Positions 1 to 8,720 are shown, counted from the first letter of the stretch. The stretch: DNA of 64,000 nt from Marinithermus hydrothermalis DSM 14884 (GCF_000195335.1 NC_015387.1:620001-684000); one strand, 5' to 3'. Made by a program: numbers and translations. The notes: generated by a model from the letters alone, not told the origin.

Positions 1-361
1 CCGCGGTCTGGAGCAGGTCGGCCACCAGTCGCGCGGTGATCGAGATGCGCGGCTCGTCTTTCTTGTTGCTGCGCGCGTAGGAGAAGTAGGGGATCACCGC
101 GGTAACCCGGTGGGCGCTCGCGCCTTTGGCGGCGTCGATCATCATCAAGAGCTCCATCAGGTGGTCGTGCACGGGCGCGGTGAGGGACTGGATGATGAAG
201 ACGTCCGCCTCGCGCAGGGACTCCTCGAAGCGCACGAAGAGGTTGTCGTTCGCGAACTTCTGGGTGGTGCTGCGGCCGAGCGGGATGCCGAGGTGGTCGG
301 TGATCTCCCGGGCAAGGTCTGGGTTGGACTGTCCGCTGAAGATCTTCAGGGGCCTGTTCAT
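1..361 (-). CDS. prs: Ribose-phosphate pyrophosphokinase, 3' end cut off by window
   Basis: This enzyme makes PRPP from ribose 5-phosphate and ATP in the cytosol, for nucleotide and histidine synthesis. About 120 N-terminal residues are visible; the gene continues past position 1. The family signature is clear: [12 protein letters not shown] at residues 6-17, [16 protein letters not shown] at 36-51 (ATP-site region) and [19 protein letters not shown] at 90-108, where the more common form reads GYARQDRK; the [11 protein letters not shown] variant is seen in other bacterial Prs branches. I chose ATG at 361. An in-frame ATG at 376 (adding MLLPG) is possible, because the GGAG at 388-391 lies 11 nt from 376 and 26 nt from 361. 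A tiny overlapping reading frame at 358-381 may couple into the 361 start (see that entry). Confidence 0.93.
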   Translation of the reverse strand, partial: MNRPLKIFSGQSNPDLAREITDHLGIPLGRSTTQKFANDNLFVRFEESLREADVFIIQSLTAPVHDHLMELLMMIDAAKGASAHRVTAVIPYFSYARSNKKDEPRISITARLVADLLQTA

Positions 362-381
362 GCCGGGCAACAGCATAGCAT
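358..381 (-). CDS. Possible 7-residue upstream ORF (MLCCCPA) coupled to prs
   Basis: The best-spaced Shine-Dalgarno (GGAG, 388-391) lies 6 nt before an ATG at 381, not before either prs start. That ATG opens a frame of seven codons, MLCCCPA, whose TGA overlaps the prs ATG at 361 as ATGA. Three consecutive cysteine codons and the start/stop overlap suggest a coupled leader, but a frame this short can arise by chance. The alternative is that prs simply starts at 376 and this frame is not used. Confidence 0.3.
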   Translation of the reverse strand: MLCCCPA

Positions 382-475
382 ACTGTTCTCCGGCCTTTGG
401 AGCGGCCAAGGGAGGGACGGTTACCTTTTGATTGGGTTTGTGTGGGATAAAGTAAAGGGTCCATGAGTGCCGGGC

Positions 476-522
476 ACTAGACTTTATGGCCTGCATTAGC
501 TAAAATCTGATATGACTAGACT
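476..522 (+). promoter_or_regulatory. Likely lon promoter region with a direct repeat
   Basis: This AT-rich stretch between prs and lon contains the best -10 candidate for lon, TAAAAT at 501-506, with no good -35. The octamer ACTAGACT occurs twice, at 476-483 and 515-522, flanking that -10. The repeat could be a regulator site for a stress-type protease gene; this is inference only. Confidence 0.3.
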
Positions 523-576
523 AAACATATGCGCGAGTTCAATCCCCAAACCCCCACCACCGAGAGGAGTGAAACG

Positions 577-3003
577 ATGACCCTTCCGGAAACCCTACCG
601 GCCGTTCCGGTCCGCGGGTCCGTCATCTACCCCACCATGGTCATGCCGATCGACGCCGGACGGCCCATATCGATCCGCGCCATCGACGAGGCCCTCAACC
701 GAGACCGGGTCGTCCTCATCGTCAGCCAAAAAGACAAGGAGACCGAGGAGCCCGGACCGGACGACCTGTACCAGGTCGGCACCGTCTGCAACATCCTCCG
801 CATGCGCAAAAACCCCGACGGGTCGGTGCAAATGCTGGTCCAAGCCTTCGCCCGAGCGCGCGTCACCCAGTACACCGCCCGGGAGGGGTACATCGAAGCC
901 AAGATCGAGCGCTTCGAAGAAGAACTAGGCCCCGAGATCGAGATCAAAGCCCTCTTCCGCGAGGTCCAAGAACGCTTCCAAGCCGTCCTCAAGGAAGGCA
1001 AATACCTTTCCCCCGACATCGCCCAGTTCATCCAAAACCTCGAGGACCCCGCCCAGCTCGCGGACTACATCGCCTTCCACCTGGACTTCAAGCTCGAGGA
1101 CAAGCAGCGCATCCTCGAAACGCCCACGGTCGCGGAGCGCCTCAAGCGCGTCCTCGTCCTCCTCGACGCCGAGCTGGAACTCATCGAAACGCAACGCCGC
1201 ATCCAGCAGCAGGTCAAGGAGGAGATCGACCGCAACCAGCGCGAGTACTTCCTCCGCGAGCAGATGAAGGCCATCCAGCGCGAGCTGCACGGGGAGGAGG
1301 GCGAGGAAGAGGTCGAGGAGTTCCGCCGCCGCATCGAAGAACTCGACCTGGCCGAACCCGTGCGGCACGAGGTGGAGCGCGAGCTCAACCGCCTCGCGCG
1401 CATGCACCCCGACTCCGCGGAAGCCTCCGTGATCCGCACCTACCTGGACTGGATCGTCCACCTTCCCTGGAACACGCGCACGGAAGACCAACTGGACCTA
1501 AAGCGCGCCAGCGAGATCCTCGATGAGGATCACTACGGCCTGGAAAAAGTCAAGGACCGGGTGCTCGAGTACCTCGCGGTCCGCAAGCTCAAGGCCGACC
1601 GGGCGGCGCGCGGAGAGATCCCGAAGGAAGAAGTGAACCGCGGCCCGATCCTCCTCTTTGTCGGCCCGCCCGGCGTGGGCAAAACCTCGATCGCTAAATC
1701 CATCGCCCGGGCCCTAGGGCGCAAGTACGTGCGGATCTCCCTCGGCGGCGCCCGGGACGAGTCGGATATCCGCGGCCACCGGCGCACCTACATCGGCGCG
1801 ATGCCTGGCCGCATCATCCAAGGCCTCCGCCAGGCCGGCACCAAGAACCCCGTCTTCCTCCTCGACGAGGTGGACAAGATGGGGACCAGCTACCAAGGGG
1901 ACCCCGCCGCGGCCTTGCTCGAGGTGCTCGACCCCGCCCAGAACAAGGAGTTCACCGACCACTACCTGGGCGTGCCGTTCGACCTGAGCGAGGTGATGTT
2001 CATCTGCACCGCGAACTTCCGGGACCTGATCCCCGGCCCCCTCCTGGACCGGATGGAGGTCATCGAGTTCAGCAGCTACATCGAGCAAGAAAAGCTCGAG
2101 ATCGCTAAGCGCTACCTTCTCCCGCGCCAGCTCGAGGAAGCCGGCCTTAAGCCCGGCCAGGTGAACATCACCGAAGCGGCGTTACGACGGCTCATCACCC
2201 ACTACACGCGTGAGGCCGGGGTGCGGAACCTCGAGCGGGAGATCGGCAGCCTCCTCCGCAAGGCCGCGCGGCGCATCCTTGAGGAGGGCAAGGCACGCGT
2301 ACGCATTACGGAGCGCGATCTGGAGAAGTACTTGGGCCCGGCCCGGTTCATTCCCGAGACCGAGGCCCGCGAGCCGCAGTGCGGCGTGGCGACCGGGATG
2401 TACTACACGCCGGTGGGCGGGGACATCATGTTCGTCGAGGTGAGCGTCATGCCCGGCAAGGGCCAGCTCATCCTCACGGGCCAGCTGGGGGACGTGATGA
2501 AGGAGTCCGCCCGCGCCGCGCTTTCGTACGCGAAGAAGAACGCCGAGCGGTTCGGCATCCCCCTTGAGCGGTTTGACGCCTCCGAGATCCATATCCACGT
2601 GCCGGCCGGGGCAATCCCCAAGGAAGGCCCGAGCGCGGGCGTGGCGATCACCACTGCGCTCGTGTCCGCCCTCACCGAGACGCCGGTGCGGCACGACGTG
2701 GCCATGACCGGTGAGATCACCCTGACCGGCCGCGTCCTGCAGATCGGCGGGGTGCGGGAGAAGGTCCTCGGCGCGCGGCGCGCGGGGATCCGGGAGGTGA
2801 TCCTGCCCCGCGCGAACGAGCCGGATCTCGTGGAGATCCCGCGCAACCTGCGACAGAACATGACCTTCCGCCTCGCGGAGACCCTGGACGAGGTTCTGGA
2901 CTGGGCCTTGGTCGGCGGCCTGAAGGCGCTGGAGGAGAAGGGGAAGGCGGCGAAGAAAACCCGCCGGCCTCGGAAGAAGGCCGAGCGGGTCGCGCGGGCG
3001 TAG
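577..3003 (+). CDS. lon: ATP-dependent protease Lon (LonA type)
   Basis: Lon is a cytosolic ATP-driven serine protease that degrades misfolded and regulatory proteins. The 808-residue product has the full LonA order: an N-terminal substrate domain from about residue 6 ([18 protein letters not shown]), a coiled helical region, an AAA+ module with Walker [10 protein letters not shown] and Walker [10 protein letters not shown], and a C-terminal protease domain with the catalytic serine in [10 protein letters not shown] (Ser686). The basic tail ([16 protein letters not shown]) is lysine/arginine rich. I start it at ATG 577 because AGGAG at 565-569 sits 7 nt upstream; an in-frame ATG at 529 lacks such a site and would add 16 residues unlike Lon N-termini. 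It is monocistronic and ends at a strong terminator. Confidence 0.98.
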   Translation: MTLPETLPAVPVRGSVIYPTMVMPIDAGRPISIRAIDEALNRDRVVLIVSQKDKETEEPGPDDLYQVGTVCNILRMRKNPDGSVQMLVQAFARARVTQYTAREGYIEAKIERFEEELGPEIEIKALFREVQERFQAVLKEGKYLSPDIAQFIQNLEDPAQLADYIAFHLDFKLEDKQRILETPTVAERLKRVLVLLDAELELIETQRRIQQQVKEEIDRNQREYFLREQMKAIQRELHGEEGEEEVEEFRRRIEELDLAEPVRHEVERELNRLARMHPDSAEASVIRTYLDWIVHLPWNTRTEDQLDLKRASEILDEDHYGLEKVKDRVLEYLAVRKLKADRAARGEIPKEEVNRGPILLFVGPPGVGKTSIAKSIARALGRKYVRISLGGARDESDIRGHRRTYIGAMPGRIIQGLRQAGTKNPVFLLDEVDKMGTSYQGDPAAALLEVLDPAQNKEFTDHYLGVPFDLSEVMFICTANFRDLIPGPLLDRMEVIEFSSYIEQEKLEIAKRYLLPRQLEEAGLKPGQVNITEAALRRLITHYTREAGVRNLEREIGSLLRKAARRILEEGKARVRITERDLEKYLGPARFIPETEAREPQCGVATGMYYTPVGGDIMFVEVSVMPGKGQLILTGQLGDVMKESARAALSYAKKNAERFGIPLERFDASEIHIHVPAGAIPKEGPSAGVAITTALVSALTETPVRHDVAMTGEITLTGRVLQIGGVREKVLGARRAGIREVILPRANEPDLVEIPRNLRQNMTFRLAETLDEVLDWALVGGLKALEEKGKAAKKTRRPRKKAERVARA

Positions 3004-3026
3004 CGGGAAAGGGTAGGCAAGGAAGG

Positions 3027-3064
3027 CCCGGCCCCGGAGCGCTCCGGGGCCGGGTTGTGTTTTT
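3027..3064 (+). terminator. Rho-independent terminator of lon
   Basis: A perfect 14-bp inverted repeat (CCCGGCCCCGGAGC at 3027-3040 against 3041-3054) is followed by TTGTGTTTTT. It lies between the convergent lon and lipoprotein genes. On the minus strand the stem also forms but has no good T-tract. Confidence 0.92.
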
Positions 3065-3066
3065 CG

Positions 3067-5139
3067 CTACTGTACCTGGACCGAGATCTCTGCTTGCCCT
3101 ACGTTCCCCGCCGTATCGTAAGCGAATACGGTCAGGTAGTGGCGTTTGGGGGAAGCGGTGGTCAAATCCCAGACGAACTCGTAGGCGTTTGTGGTGGGGT
3201 TGAACACGATCTCACCGCTGCTCAGCGCTCCCAGGCGCTGGGCGCCATCGTAGAGCTCGATCTCGGTTACGTCGGGGGTGGAGCTTTCGCCGGAACTGCT
3301 GTCCCAAACCTCGATTTGCACCGTGTAGGTCGAGCCTTGTGGGATGACTTCCCCTGGAGACGGGGAGAGGAACCAGACGGCGGGGGGATCCAGGTCCATC
3401 CCCACACTGACGTTGGCGTTGCTGCCGCCTTGCGGTGTGATGGTGACGATAGCGGTGTTGTCGTTCGGGTTGGTGTCCGTGAGGTAGTCGGTTTGGATGG
3501 TAGCGCTCAGCGTGAGGGTTTGCCCGGCGGTGCCGCTGGTGGTTGTACCGTTCACCGTGAAGCTAGTGTTATCCCCGGGAGCTAGAGAGTCGTAAAGGTA
3601 TACGATGTTGCTGTAGCTATCAAACCAACCGTTGGGTACATCAACATAGAAGTTAGTCACTCCCGACGGGACGTCGAGGGCGACCTGTACGCTCGAAAGG
3701 CTGGTGGGGCCGTTGTTGGTCACGGTGAAGGTACTGTAGAAGGAGCCTCCTTCGGAAGGAGCCCAGCTTTGGGGAACCGCGCTGATCGAGAGGTCTGTAA
3801 TGGTGGTATGCCATTGGAGGGTCCAGTCGATCACGTGATAGGGGGTGGTGTAGGGGGCTTGGAAGGACCCGTTAAGGGGGGTTCCGGTGACGGTGAGGTA
3901 GGAGTATGGATCACCGGTGCTCACGACGAGGTTCCATCCGGCCTCCAGATTGAGGTTAACGGTCACCGTTATGATCCGATCATCAGGTGCGATGCAAGTG
4001 GCGTTTCCTTCTGCTTGTACACTGCGGTCCACGTACAGGAACGCTGCATCTAGGGTATACCCGCTGACGGTGAGGAGAGCTGTGCCGAGGTGGCTGTCAG
4101 TGAATTGATCCTTGATCCAGAATTGTCCGGGGACCAGCGTGGCGTTGAGGAGCGGTGCGGGCTCGGTCGTCCAGAAGACGGTGCAACCGGCCTGAGGTAA
4201 GACAGCGAACAGTTCGGACAGGTCGATGGCGATAGGGGTTAGTGCGTCCCCACCAGGGAGCTGAAGGCTAAAGCTCCCGTCCGTTCCCACCGGCGTTTCG
4301 TAGATGGGAGCGCCGAAAACATCGAGAGCCGTGACCTTGGCTTGGAAGGGACTGGGCCAGTTGGGGAGGAGCCCCGTGATGGAAAGCGGCGCACCTTGCC
4401 CGGTCGCTGGCGTGATGTTGTACACCCTTTCGATCGTGACCGGGTTGTGATCCTCCCCGAGGCCGCTGACTTGTGCTGTAACGGTGACCGGGTCACTCGT
4501 ACCGTCCCAAGCGATCCGGACACCCCGCTTGTTTTGGTCGAGGATCGTGCCGCCTTGCACCGTGTAGGTGACCTCGTAATCGGTCGCGGGCACGCTAGCC
4601 CCGGTGATCCCGGTTAAGGGGTAAATAAACACATCGACTTCGGAGTTATTGGCCGTTAATCCTCCTACGGGAATCAGCAACGCACTGCGTAGGATGGTTT
4701 GTACGGAAAGGGTGACGCTCGTATCGCCCGATATGGCTTGGGTTGCCTCACCCCAGGCCACCTCGACGTCACTGTAATCTTTTACGGAAGCTTCGAATCG
4801 GTACGATTTTCCCGCAGGCAGGAGGACAGTGGCGGTGGGATTGTAGCGATCCACGGTAGCGGAGGTCACGGGCGTGCTTCCCTCGTAGACCGTAATGACG
4901 GCCTTTTGGGAGCTGCTTGGCGCTCCGGTGGGCTGGATGTCCTTGGGATCGTTAGAGAAAAGCTCCCAAATACTGGAAAGGCCGCTGTACGGTGCTTCGC
5001 TAGGGGATTCAGGGAAAGTTACGGAGACGGTAACCTTAGCGTTCTTGGGGGAGGGGGCGGGCTTGCTGCCGGAAGTAGCGTTTTGGTTGCATGCCGCAAG
5101 TAAAAGACCTAAAACACTTATAAGAAGTATGCGTCTCAT
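3067..5139 (-). CDS. Large secreted lipoprotein with DUF11/CARDB-like and Ig-like domains
   Basis: The 690-residue product starts with a lipoprotein signal peptide, lipobox LLAAC with Cys17, so it is probably anchored to a membrane and exposed outside the cytoplasm. The body is serine, threonine and proline rich and almost all beta-type. A DUF11/CARDB-like segment (NNGPTSLSSVQVALDVPSG) lies near residues 470-560, and a C-terminal Ig-like module ends in YDTAGNVGQAEISVQVQ. No catalytic motif is seen. The start is firm: GGAGGTAATCT precedes ATG 5139. Its codon thirds are visibly less G/C-rich than neighbouring genes and it sits beside an insertion sequence, which suggests recent acquisition. Function is unknown; adhesion or surface binding is a guess. 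Confidence 0.85.
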   Translation of the reverse strand: MRRILLISVLGLLLAACNQNATSGSKPAPSPKNAKVTVSVTFPESPSEAPYSGLSSIWELFSNDPKDIQPTGAPSSSQKAVITVYEGSTPVTSATVDRYNPTATVLLPAGKSYRFEASVKDYSDVEVAWGEATQAISGDTSVTLSVQTILRSALLIPVGGLTANNSEVDVFIYPLTGITGASVPATDYEVTYTVQGGTILDQNKRGVRIAWDGTSDPVTVTAQVSGLGEDHNPVTIERVYNITPATGQGAPLSITGLLPNWPSPFQAKVTALDVFGAPIYETPVGTDGSFSLQLPGGDALTPIAIDLSELFAVLPQAGCTVFWTTEPAPLLNATLVPGQFWIKDQFTDSHLGTALLTVSGYTLDAAFLYVDRSVQAEGNATCIAPDDRIITVTVNLNLEAGWNLVVSTGDPYSYLTVTGTPLNGSFQAPYTTPYHVIDWTLQWHTTITDLSISAVPQSWAPSEGGSFYSTFTVTNNGPTSLSSVQVALDVPSGVTNFYVDVPNGWFDSYSNIVYLYDSLAPGDNTSFTVNGTTTSGTAGQTLTLSATIQTDYLTDTNPNDNTAIVTITPQGGSNANVSVGMDLDPPAVWFLSPSPGEVIPQGSTYTVQIEVWDSSSGESSTPDVTEIELYDGAQRLGALSSGEIVFNPTTNAYEFVWDLTTASPKRHYLTVFAYDTAGNVGQAEISVQVQ

Positions 5140-5160
5140 AGATTACCTCCGCTATTAAGG

Positions 5161-5176
5161 CATAGCACCCCCCTTC
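5161..5176. repeat. 16-bp direct repeat, copy 1
   Basis: CATAGCACCCCCCTTC occurs here, just upstream of the lipoprotein gene, and again at 6146-6161 across the transposase start codon. In minus-strand sense it reads as a purine-rich ribosome-binding-like tract followed by GCTATG. Confidence 0.7.
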
Positions 5177-5185
5177 ATCCCATCC

Positions 5186-5201
5186 TGTGATTTTCATCAC
5201 A
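5186..5201 (-). promoter_or_regulatory. CRP-like palindrome upstream of the lipoprotein gene
   Basis: TGTGATTTTCATCACA is a perfect TGTGA-N6-TCACA site, the classical CRP/FNR-superfamily half-site arrangement. It lies about 47-62 bp upstream of the lipoprotein start codon at 5139, a position compatible with activation or repression. On the minus strand it includes TTGTGA, which may be the -35 element. The binding protein is unknown. Confidence 0.5.
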
Positions 5202-5243
5202 ACACCGCTGTCGCGTTACGCTGGCCGCACGCTGCTTTTGGAA

Positions 5244-5262
5244 GGGAGGGTGTCGCCCTCCC
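5244..5262. repeat. Short inverted repeat between lipoprotein gene and IS
   Basis: GGGAGGG (5244-5250) and CCCTCCC (5256-5262) can form a 7-bp stem. The palindrome CCCACGTGGG follows at 5260-5269. On the minus strand the stem is followed by TTCC, so it may be a weak terminator for transcription leaving the IS, or the remnant of one. Confidence 0.35.
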
Positions 5263-5302
5263 ACGTGGGCCTAGGAAGAGGTTGATTCCTTCGTGTGCTA
5301 CC

Positions 5303-6148
5303 TCATAGCTCCACCCCGGCCATCCTGAGAAGCACCCGGCTACGTATGAGGTTGTGAACGAGCAGGATGAGGTTCACCCGGGCCACCAGACCCCAGTAGG
5401 ACCGGGCCTCTATCCGATGAAGCCCCAAAGACCGCACCATCACGCTAAACCGCGTCTCAATCCAGTTCCGTACCCTTCCCATCCACCCTCTCCACCCCGT
5501 CTCCACCACCGTTCCTCCCCTGACCCGATAGGGTGGCGTCTTGACCCCCTGGACCCAGCGAAGACCCCGGTCCCCGAGGACCGCGGGTAAACCGTCCAGG
5601 AGGTCCCTTCCCCAGGTATTCCGGGCATTACCGGGGAGAATGGCCCAACGAAAGAAGAGACCCCGCTCGTTCATCACCGGCATGAGGACGTAGCCTCCAA
5701 AAGCCCCCAGAGGTCCTACCCCCATCGCGGCCTCGGGAAGAGAGAGGCCGTGGATGCGGTGGCCGTGGGCCAGGGGGATAGGCTTGAGGTCCACCACCTG
5801 CAAAAGTCCTTCTCCGCCAGCAAGGCGCGTAGCGAGGCAGGCCGACAGCCCCTGGGCCTTCTGAAGGACCCGGTAGAAGCGGGAGAGGTGGGGGAGGGAG
5901 GGGAAGTAAGCCTTCAGGGTGGTTTTGGCGGCCAGGTAGCCTTTGGCGAGGTCCTGGCCCTGGAGGAGCAAAAAGATGGCGAGGGTCAGGAGCTCGGCCA
6001 GGGTGGCCTTCTGGTGCTTTTGCTTTGGGGGGGGGTTGAAGCCCTGAGCTTGCAAGGCCTTGAGTTCGTCATCCACCCAGATGTAGGTATCCACCAGAAG
6101 GGTTTCCGCGTCAAGATAGTAAAGGGGGTGCTCCCGGTTGGAGTCCAT
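5303..6148 (-). CDS. IS982-type DDE transposase
   Basis: The 281-residue protein matches the IS982 transposase plan: an N-terminal helical DNA-binding part with LSRFYRVLQKAQ (89-100), then an RNase H-like core. The acidic triad is visible as Asp120 (VVDLKPIPL), Asp193 (VLGDRGL) and Glu231 (NWIETRFSV). No frameshift or internal stop is seen, so the enzyme may be active. The gene fills the element, ending 2 bp inside the left inverted repeat. A G-rich tract (GGGGGGTG) two bases before ATG 6148 is the likely ribosome site, though the spacing is short. Confidence 0.88.
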   Translation of the reverse strand: MDSNREHPLYYLDAETLLVDTYIWVDDELKALQAQGFNPPPKQKHQKATLAELLTLAIFLLLQGQDLAKGYLAAKTTLKAYFPSLPHLSRFYRVLQKAQGLSACLATRLAGGEGLLQVVDLKPIPLAHGHRIHGLSLPEAAMGVGPLGAFGGYVLMPVMNERGLFFRWAILPGNARNTWGRDLLDGLPAVLGDRGLRWVQGVKTPPYRVRGGTVVETGWRGWMGRVRNWIETRFSVMVRSLGLHRIEARSYWGLVARVNLILLVHNLIRSRVLLRMAGVEL

Positions 6149-6161
6149 AGCACCCCCCTTC
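6146..6161. repeat. 16-bp direct repeat, copy 2
   Basis: This is the second copy of CATAGCACCCCCCTTC, overlapping the transposase start codon inside the IS. The first copy, at 5161-5176, lies outside the element. Confidence 0.7.
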
Positions 6162-6342
6162 TTTCACATCTTGGGGGTCCAGATCAAGTAGCACACGAAG
6201 GTATTTGTTGTAGAAGGAGGGCTCCTCGGTTTTGAAAAGCGGAGCATGTCCTAGCTTTTGCGCGTTGAGGCTTCTGCGGCGCGTGCTCAGTGCACCGACC
6301 TACAGAGGTTGAGGGTTCACCTAGACGGTCGGAAGCGAAGAA

Positions 6343-6362
6343 CGGCCTAATGTTTTAGGCCG
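6343..6362 (-). terminator. Probable terminator after bshA
   Basis: An 8-bp perfect stem (CGGCCTAA / TTAGGCCG) with a 4-nt loop lies about 65 bp past the bshA stop and is followed on the minus strand by TTCTTCG. The rest of 6202-6427, between the IS and bshA, shows no gene. Confidence 0.55.
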
Positions 6363-6427
6363 GCAAAGTCCTACAGGAGAAGAAGAAAAGAACTAATCCT
6401 TTCCCTAGAAAGTTTCTTTATCCTAGT

Positions 6428-7522
6428 TTAGGCTTTGAAGAGAACCTCAGCATAAAGGGCTTCGTAGCGCTTCGTTACGGAGTCCGGGTGAAACCGCGCC
6501 ACCGCGTCCTCCCGCGCTGCGCGGCGCATTCTGGGCAGCTCAGGGGAGGTTAGGAGGGCCGTGATGGCCTCGGCCTGCGCCTCGACGTCCCCCAGCTCGA
6601 CGAGGCGGCCCGTGACCCCGTCCCGCACGACTTCCGAGAGGCCCCCGACGCGCGCGGCGACCACCGGCACGCCCGAGGCGAGGGCCTCGAGGGCTGCGAG
6701 GCCGAAGGACTCCTCCTGCGAGTGCAGTAGGAAAAGGTCCGCGGCCCCGATGACCTCCTCGGGGTGTTGGGTGGGGGGGAGGAAGGTGACGTGGCGCTCG
6801 ACCCCTAGTTCCCGTACGGTTCGTTCGACGTGGGGTTTTTCCGGTCCATCCCCCAGCAGTACGAGCCGGGCGCGCACCCCGCGCCGCACGACCTTGGCGA
6901 AGGCCCGCACGATGTCGGGAACGCGTTTGATGGGACGGAAGTTCGAGGCGTGCAGCAGCATGGCTTCCCCAGCCTCGACGTAGCGGGACTTGAGGTAGGG
7001 CCGGGGGTGGAAGCGCTCGGGGTCCACCGCGTTGGGAATAACTACGGGGTGAACGCCGTAGACGACCCGGGCTTGGGCTGCTAGGGAGTGGGAGACCGCG
7101 CTCACGCCCGCCGCGGTCTGGAGCGCGAGGGCCGTCACCTCGCGAAACGCGGGGTCTAGGCCCAGTAGGTTCACGTCGGTGCCGTGCAGGGTGTGCACGA
7201 GCGCCGCGCCAGAGGCCGCCAGGTGAGCGGCGGCGGCGTGCGGGATCGCGTAGTGGGTGTGGATGACCTCCAGCCCCCACTCCCGCGCGGCGCGACGCAG
7301 CGCACCCGCGAGAGAGAGCGTGTAGAGGGGGCCGGGGAAGACCGGGTAGTTGGGGAGCTCGACCTGCACGAACCGGACCGGGGAGTTCTCCGGGAGCCGG
7401 AACGGGCGGCGCGTAGCGAGCATCACGACCGCGTGTCCCCGCAGGGCTAGGCGGTGCGCGAGGTCGGCGGCGACCACACCGCTCCCTCCCAGGCCCGGGT
7501 ACGCGACGATGCCGAGGCGCAT
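6428..7522 (-). CDS. bshA: N-acetyl-alpha-D-glucosaminyl L-malate synthase BshA
   Basis: BshA is a GT4 glycosyltransferase that joins GlcNAc from UDP-GlcNAc to L-malate, the first step of bacillithiol synthesis in the cytosol. The 364-residue protein shows features typical of BshA rather than a generic GT4: MRLGIVAYPGLGGSGVVAADL at the N-terminus, VIHTHYAIPHAAAAHLAA (about 95-112), LVHTLHGTDVNLLG, AVSHSLA, the LLHASNFRPIKRVPDIVRAF stretch in the C-terminal Rossmann half, and ESFGLAALEALASGVPVVA around the nucleotide-sugar glutamate. It ends with a terminator and diverges from hisC. Bacillithiol in Deinococcota is established; no bshB or bshC is present in this window. Confidence 0.9.
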   Translation of the reverse strand: MRLGIVAYPGLGGSGVVAADLAHRLALRGHAVVMLATRRPFRLPENSPVRFVQVELPNYPVFPGPLYTLSLAGALRRAAREWGLEVIHTHYAIPHAAAAHLAASGAALVHTLHGTDVNLLGLDPAFREVTALALQTAAGVSAVSHSLAAQARVVYGVHPVVIPNAVDPERFHPRPYLKSRYVEAGEAMLLHASNFRPIKRVPDIVRAFAKVVRRGVRARLVLLGDGPEKPHVERTVRELGVERHVTFLPPTQHPEEVIGAADLFLLHSQEESFGLAALEALASGVPVVAARVGGLSEVVRDGVTGRLVELGDVEAQAEAITALLTSPELPRMRRAAREDAVARFHPDSVTKRYEALYAEVLFKA

Positions 7523-7633
7523 GGGCTCTAGTGTACCGGCCCGTTTCGTGCGGGATGGTGAGGCGGGATGCCGTTTTTCGCTTATGCGCTCGGGTTCCTG
7601 GGGGTGTTCGCACGAGGACGTACCTTCTTAGGG

Positions 7634-7639
7634 TAGAAT
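7634..7639 (+). promoter_or_regulatory. hisC promoter (-10 box, leaderless start)
   Basis: TAGAAT ends 7 nt before the GTG start of hisC at 7647, so the transcript probably begins at or next to the start codon. No good -35 is seen 16-18 bp upstream. Confidence 0.6.
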
Positions 7640-7646
7640 CCAGTTT

Positions 7647-8720
7647 GTGAAGGCCTTCAAGCCACACGTTGCCGCGATACCGCGTTACCCGTACGCAAAG
7701 GTGCAGGCGCCGATCAAGCTTGATCAGAACGAGAGCCCCTACGACCTTCCCGAGGAAGTGAAACGGGCGGTGCTCGAGCGCCTCGCGACCCTTCCCTTCA
7801 ACCGCTACCCCGAGATGCACGCCGAGACGTTGCGGGAGACGGTCGCTGATTTTGAGGGGTGGAGCGAACGCGGGGTGGTGCTCGCCCCGGGATCGAACGT
7901 TCTGATCCAGACCCTGGTCGCCGCCGCTCAGCGGGTGCTGGACCTCGAGCCTTCCTTCCCGCACTACAAGCTCTCCGCGACGTTGACTGCCACCCCCTAC
8001 CAGGCGGTGCCTTTAGGGGAGGGGTTCACCCTGCCGGTGGAGGCGCTGGTGGCCGCGATGCGGGAGGCGGAGACGCCCGGCGTGCTGTTCATCCCCAACC
8101 CGCACGCGCCCACCGGTACCTTCTACTCCCCAGACGCCTTGAGTCAGCTTGCGGACGCGGCCAGCACGTACGGCTGGTTGATGGTGGTGGACGAGGCCTA
8201 CTACCAGTTCGCGCCCGCGCACTTCAAGCGCCAGGCGCAGGGTCAGGGGCATGTGGCGATCCTCCGCACCTTCTCCAAGGCCTGGGGGCTTGCGGGGGTA
8301 CGCGTGGGGTATTTGCTCGCCTCCGAGGAGATCGCGGAGGTGGTGCAGAACCTCTTGCCGCCCTTCGTGATCCCCGCCACGACCGCGGCCCTCCTCCAAA
8401 CGGTCCTGGAGCACCCCGGGTACGTCGCGGAGCACACGGAACGCATCCGGCGGGAGCGGGAGCGGGTCTTTGTGGAGCTCAAGGCGCACCCTACCTGGAA
8501 GGCCTACCCAAGCCACGCGAACTTCCTCCTCATTCGCACGCCGGACGCGGAGGTGGCGTACAAGGAGCTGCTCGCGCGGGGGATTTTGGTGCGGCGCCAG
8601 GATCACTACCCGGGGTTCGAGGGGTGCATCCGCGTCTCGATCGGCACGCCGGTGGAGAACGATGCCTTCCTCAAGGCGGCCTTTGAGTTGGGGCGGGAAG
8701 GGACGAAGGAGGATGCGTAA
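7647..8720 (+). CDS. hisC: Histidinol-phosphate aminotransferase
   Basis: HisC is a PLP-dependent fold-type I aminotransferase converting imidazole-acetol phosphate and glutamate to L-histidinol phosphate. The 357-residue product has IKLDQNESPYDLP near residue 25, the loop FIPNPHAPTGTF, the PLP Asp/Tyr in MVVDEAYYQF, and the Schiff-base lysine in LRTFSKAWGLAGVRVGYL. The GTG start at 7647 follows a -10 box directly. It leads a compact hisC-hisB-hisH operon in which hisB begins inside its last codons. Confidence 0.95.
   Translation: MKAFKPHVAAIPRYPYAKVQAPIKLDQNESPYDLPEEVKRAVLERLATLPFNRYPEMHAETLRETVADFEGWSERGVVLAPGSNVLIQTLVAAAQRVLDLEPSFPHYKLSATLTATPYQAVPLGEGFTLPVEALVAAMREAETPGVLFIPNPHAPTGTFYSPDALSQLADAASTYGWLMVVDEAYYQFAPAHFKRQAQGQGHVAILRTFSKAWGLAGVRVGYLLASEEIAEVVQNLLPPFVIPATTAALLQTVLEHPGYVAEHTERIRRERERVFVELKAHPTWKAYPSHANFLLIRTPDAEVAYKELLARGILVRRQDHYPGFEGCIRVSIGTPVENDAFLKAAFELGREGTKEDA

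Larger units (their letters stand above)
5288..6201 (-). mobile_element. IS982-family-like insertion sequence, complete
   Basis: A 914-bp element is bounded by perfect 14-bp inverted repeats, CCTTCGTGTGCTAC at 5288-5301 and its complement at 6188-6201. It carries one full-length DDE transposase on the minus strand. Family assignment rests on the transposase layout and size. I see no convincing target-site duplication: the left flank ends GAGGTTGATT and the right flank begins TATTTGTTGT, so it may be lost or the outer ends may differ by a base or two. Confidence 0.85.

Noticed and set aside
529-3003. Lon start at ATG 529 (16 extra residues)
   Set aside because: No ribosome site at 529; AGGAG lies 7 nt before ATG 577, and Lon N-termini fit the later start.
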